Source of the DNA: a virus
Virus record (IMG/VR): IMGVR_UViG_3300036761_001873
Location: 1-39,259 of that record
Reading direction: 5' to 3' (one strand)
Length of the DNA stretch: 39,259 nucleotides
Position 1 is the first letter of the stretch; each line of letters begins with the position of its first letter. Under the pieces are notes generated by a model. It saw only the letters and a list, made by a program, of their open reading frames with translations, was not told where the DNA came from and did not search any database. Positions 30,514 to 38,531 of this stretch are shown here, one piece after another. The position numbers were made by a program, and so were the translations under genes.

Positions 30514-31112
30514 CCTATATCTTAGCCCTTGATCCGGCCCAGCTCCGAGATTGGAGTGCCCTGGCGGCTGTGGATATGCAGTACGCCCAAGCAAAAATAA
30601 TCAATGGCGCGGCAACACCGGCCAGGTTTGAGTACTCTCTCGTGGCCATGAATCGCAAGCAAGGTCTTCCTTATGATCAGATCGTGGAATGGGTCGTCAG
30701 AACTCTAAAAAACCCCGCGTTCAATAAGCAATCTCCGCCCCAATTCGTGTTGGATGCTACGGGGGTGGGGGTCGCAGTCAATGACATGTTCCGGGTCAAG
30801 CACGTAAGGGCCATGGCAGTCACGATAACCCCTGGCAATGGCCTGAATCGCGAAGGATTCATTATACACTTAGGGAAGGCCAGGCTCATCGGCAAGTTCC
30901 TAGGGGCCTTTGATGCTGGCAAGGTCCACGTTAACCCGAATATGCCCATCTGGCCCTTAGTGGAAAGAGAGATGCTCTCCTTCCGGGCCGAGATGAGCGC
31001 ACAGGGTCGCGTGAAGATGGAGGCCGAGCGGGGAGAGAACGATGATATGCTCTTTGCCCTAGCGCTTTGCGTTTGGTATGGCGAAGAAATCTTGAGGGGC
31101 GGGCGACTATGA
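30510..31112 (+). CDS. terminase large subunit, nuclease part (separate gene)
   Basis: A 200-residue protein with the RNase H-like terminase nuclease fold: D8 in YILALDPAQ, D82 in FVLDATGVG, and D178/D179 in RGENDDMLFALALCVWY. These are the metal-binding acids of TerL nucleases. It starts with ATGA overlapping the ATPase stop, so the normally single large terminase is split into two chains here. No strong ribosome site precedes it, so termination-reinitiation is likely. It cuts concatemers during packaging. Confidence 0.83.
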   Translation: MTYILALDPAQLRDWSALAAVDMQYAQAKIINGAATPARFEYSLVAMNRKQGLPYDQIVEWVVRTLKNPAFNKQSPPQFVLDATGVGVAVNDMFRVKHVRAMAVTITPGNGLNREGFIIHLGKARLIGKFLGAFDAGKVHVNPNMPIWPLVEREMLSFRAEMSAQGRVKMEAERGENDDMLFALALCVWYGEEILRGGRL

Positions 31113-31330
31113 TCTGTCTTATATGTGGTTCCAGGATCGGTGCTGCCTTCCCCGTCCCAATAGCTGAGCTCCGGTTCACGCCTATAGTACCGCATGTACC
31201 TGGGCTCACTGAAAACAAGCTTGGGCTCACAGTGCTGACAGACCGTCTTTGCTGCCAGGAGTGCTATCAGAAGATTCAACAGAATGATTTCAAGATAATT
31301 CAAGAGGCTGGGAAGATCCCCAAGAAATAG
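31109..31330 (+). CDS. small zinc-binding protein between terminase and portal
   Basis: A 73-residue protein. ATG 31109 follows GAGGGG and overlaps the terminase nuclease stop. It has C-x2-C at the start (MICLICGSRIG) and a CCQECYQK motif later, giving a four-Cys zinc ribbon. It ends in a helix (NDFKIIQEAGKIPKK). The portal gene starts directly after its stop. A packaging accessory role is possible, from position only. Confidence 0.62.
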   Translation: MICLICGSRIGAAFPVPIAELRFTPIVPHVPGLTENKLGLTVLTDRLCCQECYQKIQQNDFKIIQEAGKIPKK

Positions 31331-32713
31331 ATGCTCACGACACTGGATTTTATAGCTGATGGCAAACCCTGGCCACCGGATGATATCGATGAGAGGGCCC
31401 GCCTCCAGGAGCATGCCCGCAACAGGGCAATCTATAACGGATTGCATGAGAAGATCTTTCCCGGGTATATCGCCTACTTGGCGGATGCCCCTAAAGACAG
31501 CAAGAAACCGGTAATTATCCTTGATTGGCCAGAGCTGGCCACATCTAGTTATCTTAACCTCCTCTTAGGGGAGGAGATTCAAGTCACGACCCCTCGGGAA
31601 GATTTGCCCGAGAGGCCGGATGAACAGGTTTTTATCGATGTATCCCGCTATGGACTTGGATTCTACGAGATCTCTGATGCTGGCATCCAGGCGCTGAATC
31701 CCGAGAATTGCTTCTTGATCGTTAGCCAGGATAATATTCAGACGCCTTGGGCTTACGTATTCTTCCGGGCCTGGGAGGACGGGGAGGGGGGTCAGAAGAA
31801 AACCAAATACGTCAAGTTCACAATCCATACCAAAGCCCAGATCCAGCATATCATCTTTGAGGAAAATAATGGAAAACTGCTTGGTCCCAAGGATCTTAAG
31901 ACTTTTCCAGCATTCTCCTCCTTAAAAACGGACTCAAAAGGTTTACAAAAGCCCAATGTGGATGATATCCTAATCGTTCAAGTCAACAACCAACTTAGCT
32001 CAGAACGTTATTACGGGCGGTCAGATTATAAGCCCTCTATCATCACTCTGATTGAATCCCTCGAGATGTCTTTTGCCCAGCGGGATGAGGTCCTGGCGAA
32101 GTTCACAAGCCCCACTCCCGTAATCCCGGAATCGGCAACTACCTTTGATCATAGTACCAAAGAATGGATTTACAAACCTGGCACGCCTATCATCCGCGCC
32201 CCTGGTGAGGAATCTCCTGGGTTGATGGTATGGCAGGCTGAGCTTGGGGCGGTGGAGCGGGCCATTGACCAAAAGATGGATCAGCTCTTGCAGATGCTCC
32301 AGCTCTCCCGGGTCCTCCTAGCAGGCAAGGATGCTGGCACGGCAGAGAGCGGCACGGCTCTCAGGATCCGGCTGATCCCCACCCTGGCGAAGGTCTCCAG
32401 ATATGCCCGGGCCGCGGAGCGGGCCATTCCTAAAGTCCTAAATCTCTGGTCTCAGCTCAATAATCCAATAGTTCCAATCCAAGATATCCAAGTCGAACTT
32501 CAAGACGGCATCCCTGAAGATCCTAAAGAGACAGCAGAGATTCAATCGATCAGGGCAACGACATTGGCAAACCTGAAGAATGCCCGGATACTGAGCGGCA
32601 AGGCGGCCTTGAGGGCAGCCTATGACGCCGGCATTTTGCAGCCTCTCCCGGATATGGATATCGGTGAGTCTGTGGATGAGGTCTGGAATCAAGCACAAGA
32701 TGAAGTTTTATAA
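31331..32713 (+). CDS. portal protein
   Basis: A 460-residue protein directly downstream of the terminase genes. SPP1-like portal features: an amino-terminal HARNRAIYNGLHEKIFPGY, LDWPELATSSYLNLLLGEE, the wing-stem stretch NQLSSERYYGRSDYKPSI, then LIESLEMSFAQRDEVLAKF, the tunnel region GTAESGTALRIRLIPTLAKV and a helical crown. The length is normal. Twelve copies form the DNA entry ring. The ATG follows the previous stop without a gap and without a strong ribosome site. Confidence 0.85.
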   Translation: MLTTLDFIADGKPWPPDDIDERARLQEHARNRAIYNGLHEKIFPGYIAYLADAPKDSKKPVIILDWPELATSSYLNLLLGEEIQVTTPREDLPERPDEQVFIDVSRYGLGFYEISDAGIQALNPENCFLIVSQDNIQTPWAYVFFRAWEDGEGGQKKTKYVKFTIHTKAQIQHIIFEENNGKLLGPKDLKTFPAFSSLKTDSKGLQKPNVDDILIVQVNNQLSSERYYGRSDYKPSIITLIESLEMSFAQRDEVLAKFTSPTPVIPESATTFDHSTKEWIYKPGTPIIRAPGEESPGLMVWQAELGAVERAIDQKMDQLLQMLQLSRVLLAGKDAGTAESGTALRIRLIPTLAKVSRYARAAERAIPKVLNLWSQLNNPIVPIQDIQVELQDGIPEDPKETAEIQSIRATTLANLKNARILSGKAALRAAYDAGILQPLPDMDIGESVDEVWNQAQDEVL

Positions 32714-32779
32714 GCTCTGTTGCTTGAACAGAATGGCGTCAGGCCAGAGTAGTTGACGATCATGTTATGTGAATGGCCA

Positions 32780-32796
32780 CCTAGCGCCTAGCTAGG
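32780..32796 (+). other. hairpin before the scaffold gene
   Basis: CCTAGC (32780-32785) pairs with GCTAGG (32791-32796) around a 5-nt loop. The 97-bp gap 32714-32810 between portal and scaffold holds no gene. The hairpin is followed by GGGGAGTTGAAG, the scaffold ribosome site, so it may tune expression of the abundant scaffold and capsid proteins. Confidence 0.4.
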
Positions 32797-32810
32797 GGAG
32801 TTGAAGTTCT

Positions 32811-33437
32811 ATGGCAGGAAACAATCCATTACCAGCGGGTACGCCTCCCGCAGATCCTCCGGCCGGAGGGCAACCAGGCGGGCAACCGGTAAAAGACAAG
32901 GAGCCGGGGAACGAATTCATTCTGAACCAAGAGCAGTTCAACGCTCGATGGGCGGAGAAGATGGTATCTCTTGAAAAGGAGCTTGGTATGTCCACTAAGG
33001 ACGCCAAGGCGCTCATCAAAGCTAAGAAAGATGCTGATGAGGGAGCCAGGAGCGATCTCGAGAAGCTTACTGGCGAACGAGATAGCTTTAAGACGGAGCT
33101 GGATGGCGCCAAGCTACAGCTTGCAAAAATGGAATCTCTCTTAGAGGCCGGCATCCCCGCGGAAAAGATCCCAAAACTCCTGAAGCGGGTGAGCGGCAAG
33201 ACAACAGAGGAGATCAAGGCTGATATCGCCGAAATGAAGGCAGACGGCTTGATTCCAACAGCCACCCCACCAGCCGCAGCGCAAGGCGCCGGAAATGCTG
33301 GAGTACCTGGGACGCCAGGGGCGAAAAAACGCTGGACTAAATCAGAGATCCAGAAAGTAGCAAAGACGGCTGATGCTAAGACGCTCGAGGAGATTAATCT
33401 TGCTCAGAGCGAAGGCCGGGTGGATTACGATAAATAA
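32811..33437 (+). CDS. capsid scaffold protein
   Basis: A 208-residue protein. It starts with a Pro/Gly-rich disordered part, continues with a long charged coiled coil (WAEKMVSLEKELGMSTKDAK, RSDLEKLTGERDSFKTELDG, AKLQLAKMESLLEAG) and ends in a basic helix. This is the usual build of phage scaffolding proteins, encoded directly before the major capsid protein. It would guide capsid assembly and then leave. No protease motif is visible. Confidence 0.8.
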   Translation: MAGNNPLPAGTPPADPPAGGQPGGQPVKDKEPGNEFILNQEQFNARWAEKMVSLEKELGMSTKDAKALIKAKKDADEGARSDLEKLTGERDSFKTELDGAKLQLAKMESLLEAGIPAEKIPKLLKRVSGKTTEEIKADIAEMKADGLIPTATPPAAAQGAGNAGVPGTPGAKKRWTKSEIQKVAKTADAKTLEEINLAQSEGRVDYDK

Positions 33438-33456
33438 AACGTAGGTGATATAGAAG

Positions 33457-34326
33457 ATGATAAATTCTTTCATTCCCGAACTTTGGGAGGCTAATCTGCT
33501 CGTAGGCGCCAGGAAGTTCTTGGTATACGGGCAGCCCGGTGTAATAAACCGGAACTACGAGGGCCAGTTTGCCCAGAAGGGCGATACCCTCCACATAACC
33601 GGCATCGGGCCGGTCACAGTCGGAGACTACACAAAGGGCACTGATATGGGCGCTCCTGAGCAGTTGACCGATGCTGAGGCAACCTTGATTATATCCCAAC
33701 AGAAATATTTCAATTTCGCTGTCGAGGATTTGGACAGGGCCCAGGCAATGGGCAATTTCGAAAGTCAGGCTAGAGATGAGGCCATGTACGCCATCGCAGA
33801 CGCACGCGACCAGTACATTGCTGGACTCTGGGGCGAGGCCAGCGCATCTAACAGGCTCGGGACGACTGCGGCGGCTATCGTGCCCGTCCTGACTGAAGCC
33901 GCGGTGCTGAACATCTTCAATGTCCTGATCGATTGTGCCACTCTCCTGACCAACTCAAGGGTCCCTCAGGAAGGACGGTTCATCGTAGTACCCCCCTGGA
34001 TCGAGGCCATGATCGTGAAGGAGTTCCACATGTCCGGTGCTTCGGCCCCCGGCCTGGGTACGGTGGCTGCCATGAATGGCTTTATAGGCCGGGTGGCAGG
34101 CTTTGACGTCCTGGTCAGCCATAATGTGCCCTGCGCAACTGCCACAACACTCTATAGATGTCTGTTTGGCACGTCAAAGGCCATCACCTTCGCAGACCAG
34201 ATCAATAAGGTCGAAGCCATCAGGGATCCCGACCAGTTCAGGGACGTGATCAGGGGCCTCGATGTCTATGGCGCAAAGGTCGTACAGCCTGACTATCTCG
34301 GCGTCCTAACGGCGAGCGTGGCCTGA
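33457..34326 (+). CDS. major capsid protein, HK97 fold
   Basis: A 289-residue protein behind a GGTGAT site. Features of the HK97 fold: N-arm start FIPELWEANLLVGARKFLV, E-loop region GDTLHITGIGPVTVGDYT, the spine helix FESQARDEAMYAIADARDQY, and P-domain strands (EGRFIVVPPWIEAMIVKE, FIGRVAGFDVLVSHNV), ending with GLDVYGAKVVQPDYLGVLTA. The length is on the small side, consistent with a separate scaffold gene. It builds the icosahedral head. Confidence 0.9.
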   Translation: MINSFIPELWEANLLVGARKFLVYGQPGVINRNYEGQFAQKGDTLHITGIGPVTVGDYTKGTDMGAPEQLTDAEATLIISQQKYFNFAVEDLDRAQAMGNFESQARDEAMYAIADARDQYIAGLWGEASASNRLGTTAAAIVPVLTEAAVLNIFNVLIDCATLLTNSRVPQEGRFIVVPPWIEAMIVKEFHMSGASAPGLGTVAAMNGFIGRVAGFDVLVSHNVPCATATTLYRCLFGTSKAITFADQINKVEAIRDPDQFRDVIRGLDVYGAKVVQPDYLGVLTASVA

Positions 34327-34339
34327 GGAGGTGACTTAA

Positions 34340-34714
34340 ATGGTTAAATCTACAATCCTTATAAACGATATGTCCGGCGCCAAAGAAGGGACATTCAATA
34401 CTGCTGAGGTACCTGATGCGGTCGACATAGCGAACGACAATGAGCTCACGGTCGGAGCTTTCCGGAAGTTGATCCTTGCATTCCACCTGAGCGCCTCCAC
34501 CAATACCGACACCATCACCATCAAGGCAGGAACGATCATGCCCGCCTTCAGGAAAGATGTCGGAGATCTGGTCTACACTCTCACGGGTGGGGCAAAAGAG
34601 CTGGTAGTAGGCCCGCTGGAGACCGCTCGATATAAGCAGGCAGATGGCAAGATCTATGTCCTCTTCGCAGGGGCCACAGTGGGCGGGACTATCGAAGCCT
34701 ATGGCCTGAGATAG
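34340..34714 (+). CDS. head decoration-like protein
   Basis: A 124-residue protein with GGAGGTGAC before the ATG, directly after the capsid gene. It is a beta-rich domain (LTVGAFRKLILAFHLSAS, TDTITIKAGTIMPAF, LVYTLTGGAKELVVGPLE) of the kind found in capsid decoration or head-associated proteins. Position supports this; there is no diagnostic motif. Confidence 0.6.
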   Translation: MVKSTILINDMSGAKEGTFNTAEVPDAVDIANDNELTVGAFRKLILAFHLSASTNTDTITIKAGTIMPAFRKDVGDLVYTLTGGAKELVVGPLETARYKQADGKIYVLFAGATVGGTIEAYGLR

Positions 34715-34724
34715 CGAGGCGTCC

Positions 34725-34943
34725 ATGCTACGAAACAAGAAGACGGGGGAACTTAGGGAACCCCCCGATTCTATTCTTTGGACGCGATGGCTGGAAAGCG
34801 GAGATTGGGAACAAATTGAGACTGGACCCCCAAAAGTAGTAGAGACAAAAGTAGATACCGGTTTTGAGGTTGAGGTTGAAAAGCCCAAAGAATCTAAGAA
34901 GCGCATAGCTCGGAGCGTTGACTATGACCGCACTACCAAGTGA
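34725..34943 (+). CDS. small charged head-region protein, unknown
   Basis: A 72-residue protein with GAGG before the ATG. Polar and Pro-rich (GELREPPDSILWTRWLESGD), then an acidic low-complexity part (TKVDTGFEVEVEKPKESKKR). The next gene starts inside its end. It may be a disordered linker or assembly factor of the head; no family is recognised. Confidence 0.5.
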   Translation: MLRNKKTGELREPPDSILWTRWLESGDWEQIETGPPKVVETKVDTGFEVEVEKPKESKKRIARSVDYDRTTK

Positions 34944-35220
34944 TAGGAGCACAGATACAGAGATTTTTCGGGCAATTGAAACACTTTTGGACGAAATCAA
35001 AGTTCTGGTAGCGGATGGATTAGGAATGAGAACGACAGCAAGTTCTGTAGGGACAGGTGGAGAGCAAACCATAGCGCATCTTCTGGGAGTTGTTCCAAAG
35101 GCAGTTAATATAGTAGCCACAGGAGCTAATGCGGTAGTCCCGGCTTATCGAGCAGATGCAACAAATATCTATCCAACTGTGCCGCTTGGTGAACCTTATG
35201 TGTGGTCAGCGGAGGCTTAG
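34924..35220 (+). CDS. small head-region protein, unknown
   Basis: A 98-residue product from ATG 34924, eight bases after GGAG (the in-frame TTG 34918 is the alternative). A helical start (STDTEIFRAIETLLDEIKVL) is followed by a Gly/Ala-rich beta part (GGEQTIAHLLGVVPKAVNIV, GANAVVPAYRADATNIYPT). The pattern around VPKAVNIVATG resembles small beta proteins of virions. It lies just before the secreted sequon-rich protein. Confidence 0.55.
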   Translation: MTALPSDRSTDTEIFRAIETLLDEIKVLVADGLGMRTTASSVGTGGEQTIAHLLGVVPKAVNIVATGANAVVPAYRADATNIYPTVPLGEPYVWSAEA

Positions 35221-35223
35221 AAC

Positions 35224-36381
35224 ATGAAACTAAAATGGCTTATGTTATTTTCCATCATGCTGCTTTCTACCGTTGCCTTTGCTGCCGTCGTCTACCCTGG
35301 GGGAACTTTCAAAGGCCCAGTGGACATGTACGGCTATGATCTCAACAATGCTACGAATCTGGAAGCAAATATCACCCAAGTGGGCAATTTAACGACATGG
35401 TTGGAAGCTAATAATACTCGAGTAGGTGTTCTTGAAACGGATATGGGTTCTAACACAAGTAGAGTGGGAACCCTTGAGACGGACTTGGGTAATAATGCTA
35501 CTCGGGTGGGTACATTAGAGTCAGATCTATGGGCTAATGCCACGCGAACAGGAACCCTTGAGACGGACATGGCGACCAATGCCACGAAAGCCGATAACGC
35601 TTTGTCATGGTTAGCATTGAACAAGACCAGGATCGATGATACCCAATCGTGGCTCGGGACAAACGTAACCTACCTTAGATCTAATGCAACCAAAGCTGAT
35701 AATGCCCTCTCCTGGCTAGCTCTAAACAAAACGAGAATAGACGACGCGCAAAGCTGGCTCGGGACCAATGTCACATATCTCGGAACTAATGCGACTGCCA
35801 TAGGTACGCTGCAAACCGATCTGGGAAACAACGTGAGCAAGATAACCACTATAGAAGGATATGAGCACATCGTCGCTTATGATCTAGGGTCTCCAATAGT
35901 GGACACAGTCGATTATATTAAGAGCGCACAGACGATAGACGATAGCGGCCCCTGGAATATAACTTCTGTGGATGCACAACCCGATATCACAAGGGGCTTA
36001 ACTGTCACCCCCAACACAACTATCTCTGTAACTTTCCATTTCCACGGAACTGATGAGGCCGATACCGTAATATCCGAAACATTGACCTTTGCCGCATCAT
36101 CTACCGCTCAAGAAACACTTAGAGCATTCAAGACGATTGATTACTGTATCGTGACCAAGACCGGAGGGAGCAATGCCACCTTCACAACCGGGGTAGGTGG
36201 GCGGTTAGGGTTGCCTGTTGTGCTCACAGACACCGCGCAAGTCTTGGTCGCCAGCCTAAACAGTGTGCGGGAAGGGACTTTTCCCACAGTAACGGTATCC
36301 GGCTCTGTATTAAGCCTTAATACTGTGGATATATTAACTGCAACCGCTGGAACTCCCGTAAAGGTCTATGTGATGGTCTAA
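35224..36381 (+). CDS. secreted coiled-coil protein crowded with N-glycosylation sequons
   Basis: A 385-residue protein with GGAGG before the ATG. Residues 1-20 form a Sec signal peptide (MKLKWLMLFSIMLLSTVAFA). Residues about 40-215 are a repetitive coiled coil with units such as TRVGTLETDLGNNA and ALNKTRIDDTQSWLGTNVT. I count 18 N-x-S/T sequons, 15 of them in this part. The rest is a beta domain (TPNTTISVTFHFHGTD, YCIVTKTGGSNATFTTG). Archaea N-glycosylate secreted proteins at such sites. Encoded among head genes, it is either an exported glycoprotein or a head fibre, although a signal peptide is odd for a virion part. Confidence 0.7.
   Translation: MKLKWLMLFSIMLLSTVAFAAVVYPGGTFKGPVDMYGYDLNNATNLEANITQVGNLTTWLEANNTRVGVLETDMGSNTSRVGTLETDLGNNATRVGTLESDLWANATRTGTLETDMATNATKADNALSWLALNKTRIDDTQSWLGTNVTYLRSNATKADNALSWLALNKTRIDDAQSWLGTNVTYLGTNATAIGTLQTDLGNNVSKITTIEGYEHIVAYDLGSPIVDTVDYIKSAQTIDDSGPWNITSVDAQPDITRGLTVTPNTTISVTFHFHGTDEADTVISETLTFAASSTAQETLRAFKTIDYCIVTKTGGSNATFTTGVGGRLGLPVVLTDTAQVLVASLNSVREGTFPTVTVSGSVLSLNTVDILTATAGTPVKVYVMV
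35578..35787 (+). repeat. two tandem 35-codon repeats, recoded at DNA level
   Basis: Units 35578-35682 and 35683-35787 encode 35 residues each and agree at 32. Only 9 of 35 codons are identical in DNA; 23 of the residue-matching codons use a different synonymous codon. The protein repeat is therefore old or under strong selection, or recoding was favoured to keep the repeat from recombining away. Confidence 0.85.
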
Positions 36382-36390
36382 AGGAGATCT

Positions 36391-36945
36391 ATGTCTGACC
36401 CAGAACCCGATCCAGAACCCACGCCCATAGATGACGCATATTTCGCGACTATCGAAGAGGCCGATGCCCTGGCAGCCACCAGGCCTAATAGTGCGGCCTG
36501 GACTGGATCAGGCAAAGCCACCGCTCTGCAGGAAGCCACGCGCCGGATTGATTCCCTCCCACTAAGAGGAAGGCGATATGAAGCGCCCCATATTGAAAAT
36601 GGTGAGCAGAAGGATGTTAATAGTGATGGTCTCGCTCAAGTCCTGGAGTTCCCCCGGATTATTGATGGCATTATATGTGATTGGGATTATGGCACGGATC
36701 TACCTCTCATCCCTATATGGGTGAGACGTGCTTGCCTGGAGGAGGCCATAACTATCCTTGAGTTCAATGCCGATTCTGATAACCTAGATAGGCGATCAAT
36801 GAAAGATCAGGGCGTGCAGAGCTACAACCTGGGTGGGGTCTACTCCGAGACTTTGGGGCCGGCTACAATAGATATCCAGCAGGCCCTCCAAAGCCGCACG
36901 GCCTGGCGGTACATGAAGCGGTACATCGGATTGGAAACGCGCTGA
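36391..36945 (+). CDS. head-tail connector protein (DnaT-like/gp6-like)
   Basis: A 184-residue protein with AAGGAG before the ATG. After an Asp/Pro-rich start comes YFATIEEADALAATRPNSAA, WTGSGKATALQEATRRIDSL, PLRGRRYE, a segment ending LEFPRIIDG, and IPIWVRRACLEEAITILEF. This is the pattern of the 'DnaT-like' head-tail connector family of phages, which forms the ring below the portal. Length and position agree. Confidence 0.75.
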   Translation: MSDPEPDPEPTPIDDAYFATIEEADALAATRPNSAAWTGSGKATALQEATRRIDSLPLRGRRYEAPHIENGEQKDVNSDGLAQVLEFPRIIDGIICDWDYGTDLPLIPIWVRRACLEEAITILEFNADSDNLDRRSMKDQGVQSYNLGGVYSETLGPATIDIQQALQSRTAWRYMKRYIGLETR

Positions 36946-36957
36946 TCTGACATTTCC

Positions 36958-37037
36958 CCCTTGGGAAACAATCTCTCTCTTCCAGCCTCCAGGAGGAGGG
37001 GTCTCCTCGCCTTCCCTCTTCCTGGCTCCCCCAAGGG
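36958..37037 (+). other. structured intergenic region between connector genes
   Basis: The 115-bp gap 36946-37060 holds no gene on this strand. CCCTTGGG (36958-36965) and CCCAAGGG (37030-37037) are inverted copies enclosing a pyrimidine-rich stretch with an inner hairpin GAGGAG-gggt-CTCCTC. It resembles a nested RNA structure and ends 23 bases before the next ATG, so it could control translation or readthrough. Confidence 0.4.
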
Positions 37038-37060
37038 TCTCATTGCAGTGGAGTGATATT

Positions 37061-37615
37061 ATGGTTCCTGGTCTCAAGCACACTTGTTATCGAGTTCAAA
37101 AAGATCCCTGGGTCTTGTATAATAATACAAGCGCAGCTACATTAACTCTTACAGGATCCAAGCCAATCGTACCTTTCCGGGTGGCCATAACTCTATCCTC
37201 AAAGACAGGTCATGTTGATTGTGCGGGTATGGTCACCATCGGAGGAGAGGCCATCTCCTTCTCAGCTGCAGGGCGCAAGACAACGACTAATAGCCTCACC
37301 GCCTTGCCCGTTGTGACAACCACTGGCCTTGATTGTCATCTCCTGTTAGAAGCCATCACAATTAGCGGCCAATCGATTTATGTTGAAACGCTGACTGCGG
37401 TAAAATGCCGATGGACTTCAAAACAAAAGCTCATCCCCAAGCCAGAGGGCGGCTTTACATTAACATCGGCTGAAGTCTTAACACAAGTGGCTTCCTGCAA
37501 TGGAGGGGATACTTTGCGCTATTTAGGCGTTGATTACTCAATTCAGGAAGTGGATCCCAAATCAAAATTGTCAGGCGTTGAATTCTTGAGGCGCCTCTAT
37601 GTGGTGCGAGGATGA
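37061..37615 (+). CDS. head-tail joining region protein, unknown
   Basis: A 184-residue product. ATG 37061 follows GGAGTGAT; a TTG 18 bases earlier is in frame. Beta-rich: GLKHTCYRVQKDPWVLYNN, VPFRVAITLSSKTGHVDCAG, SIYVETLTAVKCRWTSKQK. It ends LRYLGVDYSIQEVDPKSKLS, then FLRRLYVVRG, like stopper/neck proteins (minor capsid or SPP1 gp16-type). Stopper is the likely role by gene order. The stop overlaps the next ATG. Confidence 0.55.
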   Translation: MVPGLKHTCYRVQKDPWVLYNNTSAATLTLTGSKPIVPFRVAITLSSKTGHVDCAGMVTIGGEAISFSAAGRKTTTNSLTALPVVTTTGLDCHLLLEAITISGQSIYVETLTAVKCRWTSKQKLIPKPEGGFTLTSAEVLTQVASCNGGDTLRYLGVDYSIQEVDPKSKLSGVEFLRRLYVVRG

Positions 37616-37815
37616 AAATCATCTTAAAATATGGGATGGTGATTGAAGATAAATCCCATGATGTATCTAGATGGAAGGCGGTCTTAAAAGATCCTGCGAT
37701 GATCGTTACCTACAGCACCGATAATTATGGCCTGATCCTCTTTCGATCCTCTGAAATCGGCTCCATTCATTTCTCAGAAGAAGATATTGAAGAGAGTGTG
37801 ATCAATGGCTCCTAA
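37612..37815 (+). CDS. small neck-region protein, unknown
   Basis: A 67-residue protein whose start overlaps the previous stop. Mixed strand-helix sequence (KIILKYGMVIEDKSHDVSRW, YSTDNYGLILFRSSEIGSIH, then an acidic helix). The MuF-like gene begins inside its end. No family is recognised. Confidence 0.5.
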   Translation: MKIILKYGMVIEDKSHDVSRWKAVLKDPAMIVTYSTDNYGLILFRSSEIGSIHFSEEDIEESVINGS

Positions 37816-38515
37816 TGAAGAGGAGATCCTAAAGCTGCTCAAGGCCTGGGCCCCCGAAGTCTCCCGATTACTTAATCAGGCAGGCTATTTCACTCTTCCT
37901 GAGGGCACAGAGAAGGCCAAGATTGCCCAGACTATCGGCCTGGATCCAGGGGGACGGCTCTATCAGCGCGTCAAGACTGCAGCCCTGGAGAAGAATGGTG
38001 AGGTCTGGACCGCAGTCCTGGACGAGTACAGCCTCAAAGAATTCAAGGCAGGGGCCAGGAAGGTTGCTGGGATGCTCAAATTGTCATTCCCGAAATGGGA
38101 CTGGAATGAGGCTGCCCAGGAGCATTTTCAGAAGCACGGCCTCCAGTTTGTCAAGAATATGAGTCAGACAGATCTCGATTCGCTTAGATCTCATATTCAA
38201 ACCGACTTTGGACTCAATCCCCGGGCATTCGCGGCCAGGTATGCTGATGCTTATCCTTGTTCTGAAGCCAGACTTGTGCGAATCAAAAGAGTAGAGACTC
38301 ATACGGCATCCGAGGCAGGTTCATTTCGATTCGCTAAAGACGCTGGCGCGGAGACCAAGACTTGGAACTGCACGCCTCGGGGCAAATGGCCCCGCCCATC
38401 CCACAGAGCAATCTGGGGTGAGGTTGTCCAAATTAATGAGAAGTTCAGCAACGGTCTCATATGGCCATCCGACGTGAACTGTCGCTGTTATCTCACTTAC
38501 GGATTCGCAAGCTGA
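37805..38515 (+). CDS. Mu gpF-like minor head protein
   Basis: A 236-residue protein. The amino half is helical (EEEILKLLKAWAPEVSRLLN). The end carries the MuF signature: KRVETHTASEAGSFRFAKDA, TWNCTPRGKWPRPSHRAIWG, then NEKFSNGLIWPSDVNCRCYL. The final NCRC and the RPSHRAIWG motif are typical. MuF proteins are ejected or portal-associated head proteins. It usually sits after the portal; here it lies further downstream. Confidence 0.82.
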   Translation: MAPNEEEILKLLKAWAPEVSRLLNQAGYFTLPEGTEKAKIAQTIGLDPGGRLYQRVKTAALEKNGEVWTAVLDEYSLKEFKAGARKVAGMLKLSFPKWDWNEAAQEHFQKHGLQFVKNMSQTDLDSLRSHIQTDFGLNPRAFAARYADAYPCSEARLVRIKRVETHTASEAGSFRFAKDAGAETKTWNCTPRGKWPRPSHRAIWGEVVQINEKFSNGLIWPSDVNCRCYLTYGFAS

Positions 38516-38531
38516 GGAATTGGAGGAAAAT

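Noticed and set aside
30677-31447. 256-codon open frame on the minus strand opposite the terminase nuclease and portal
   Set aside because: It is antisense to conserved catalytic motifs of the terminase nuclease; a shadow frame.
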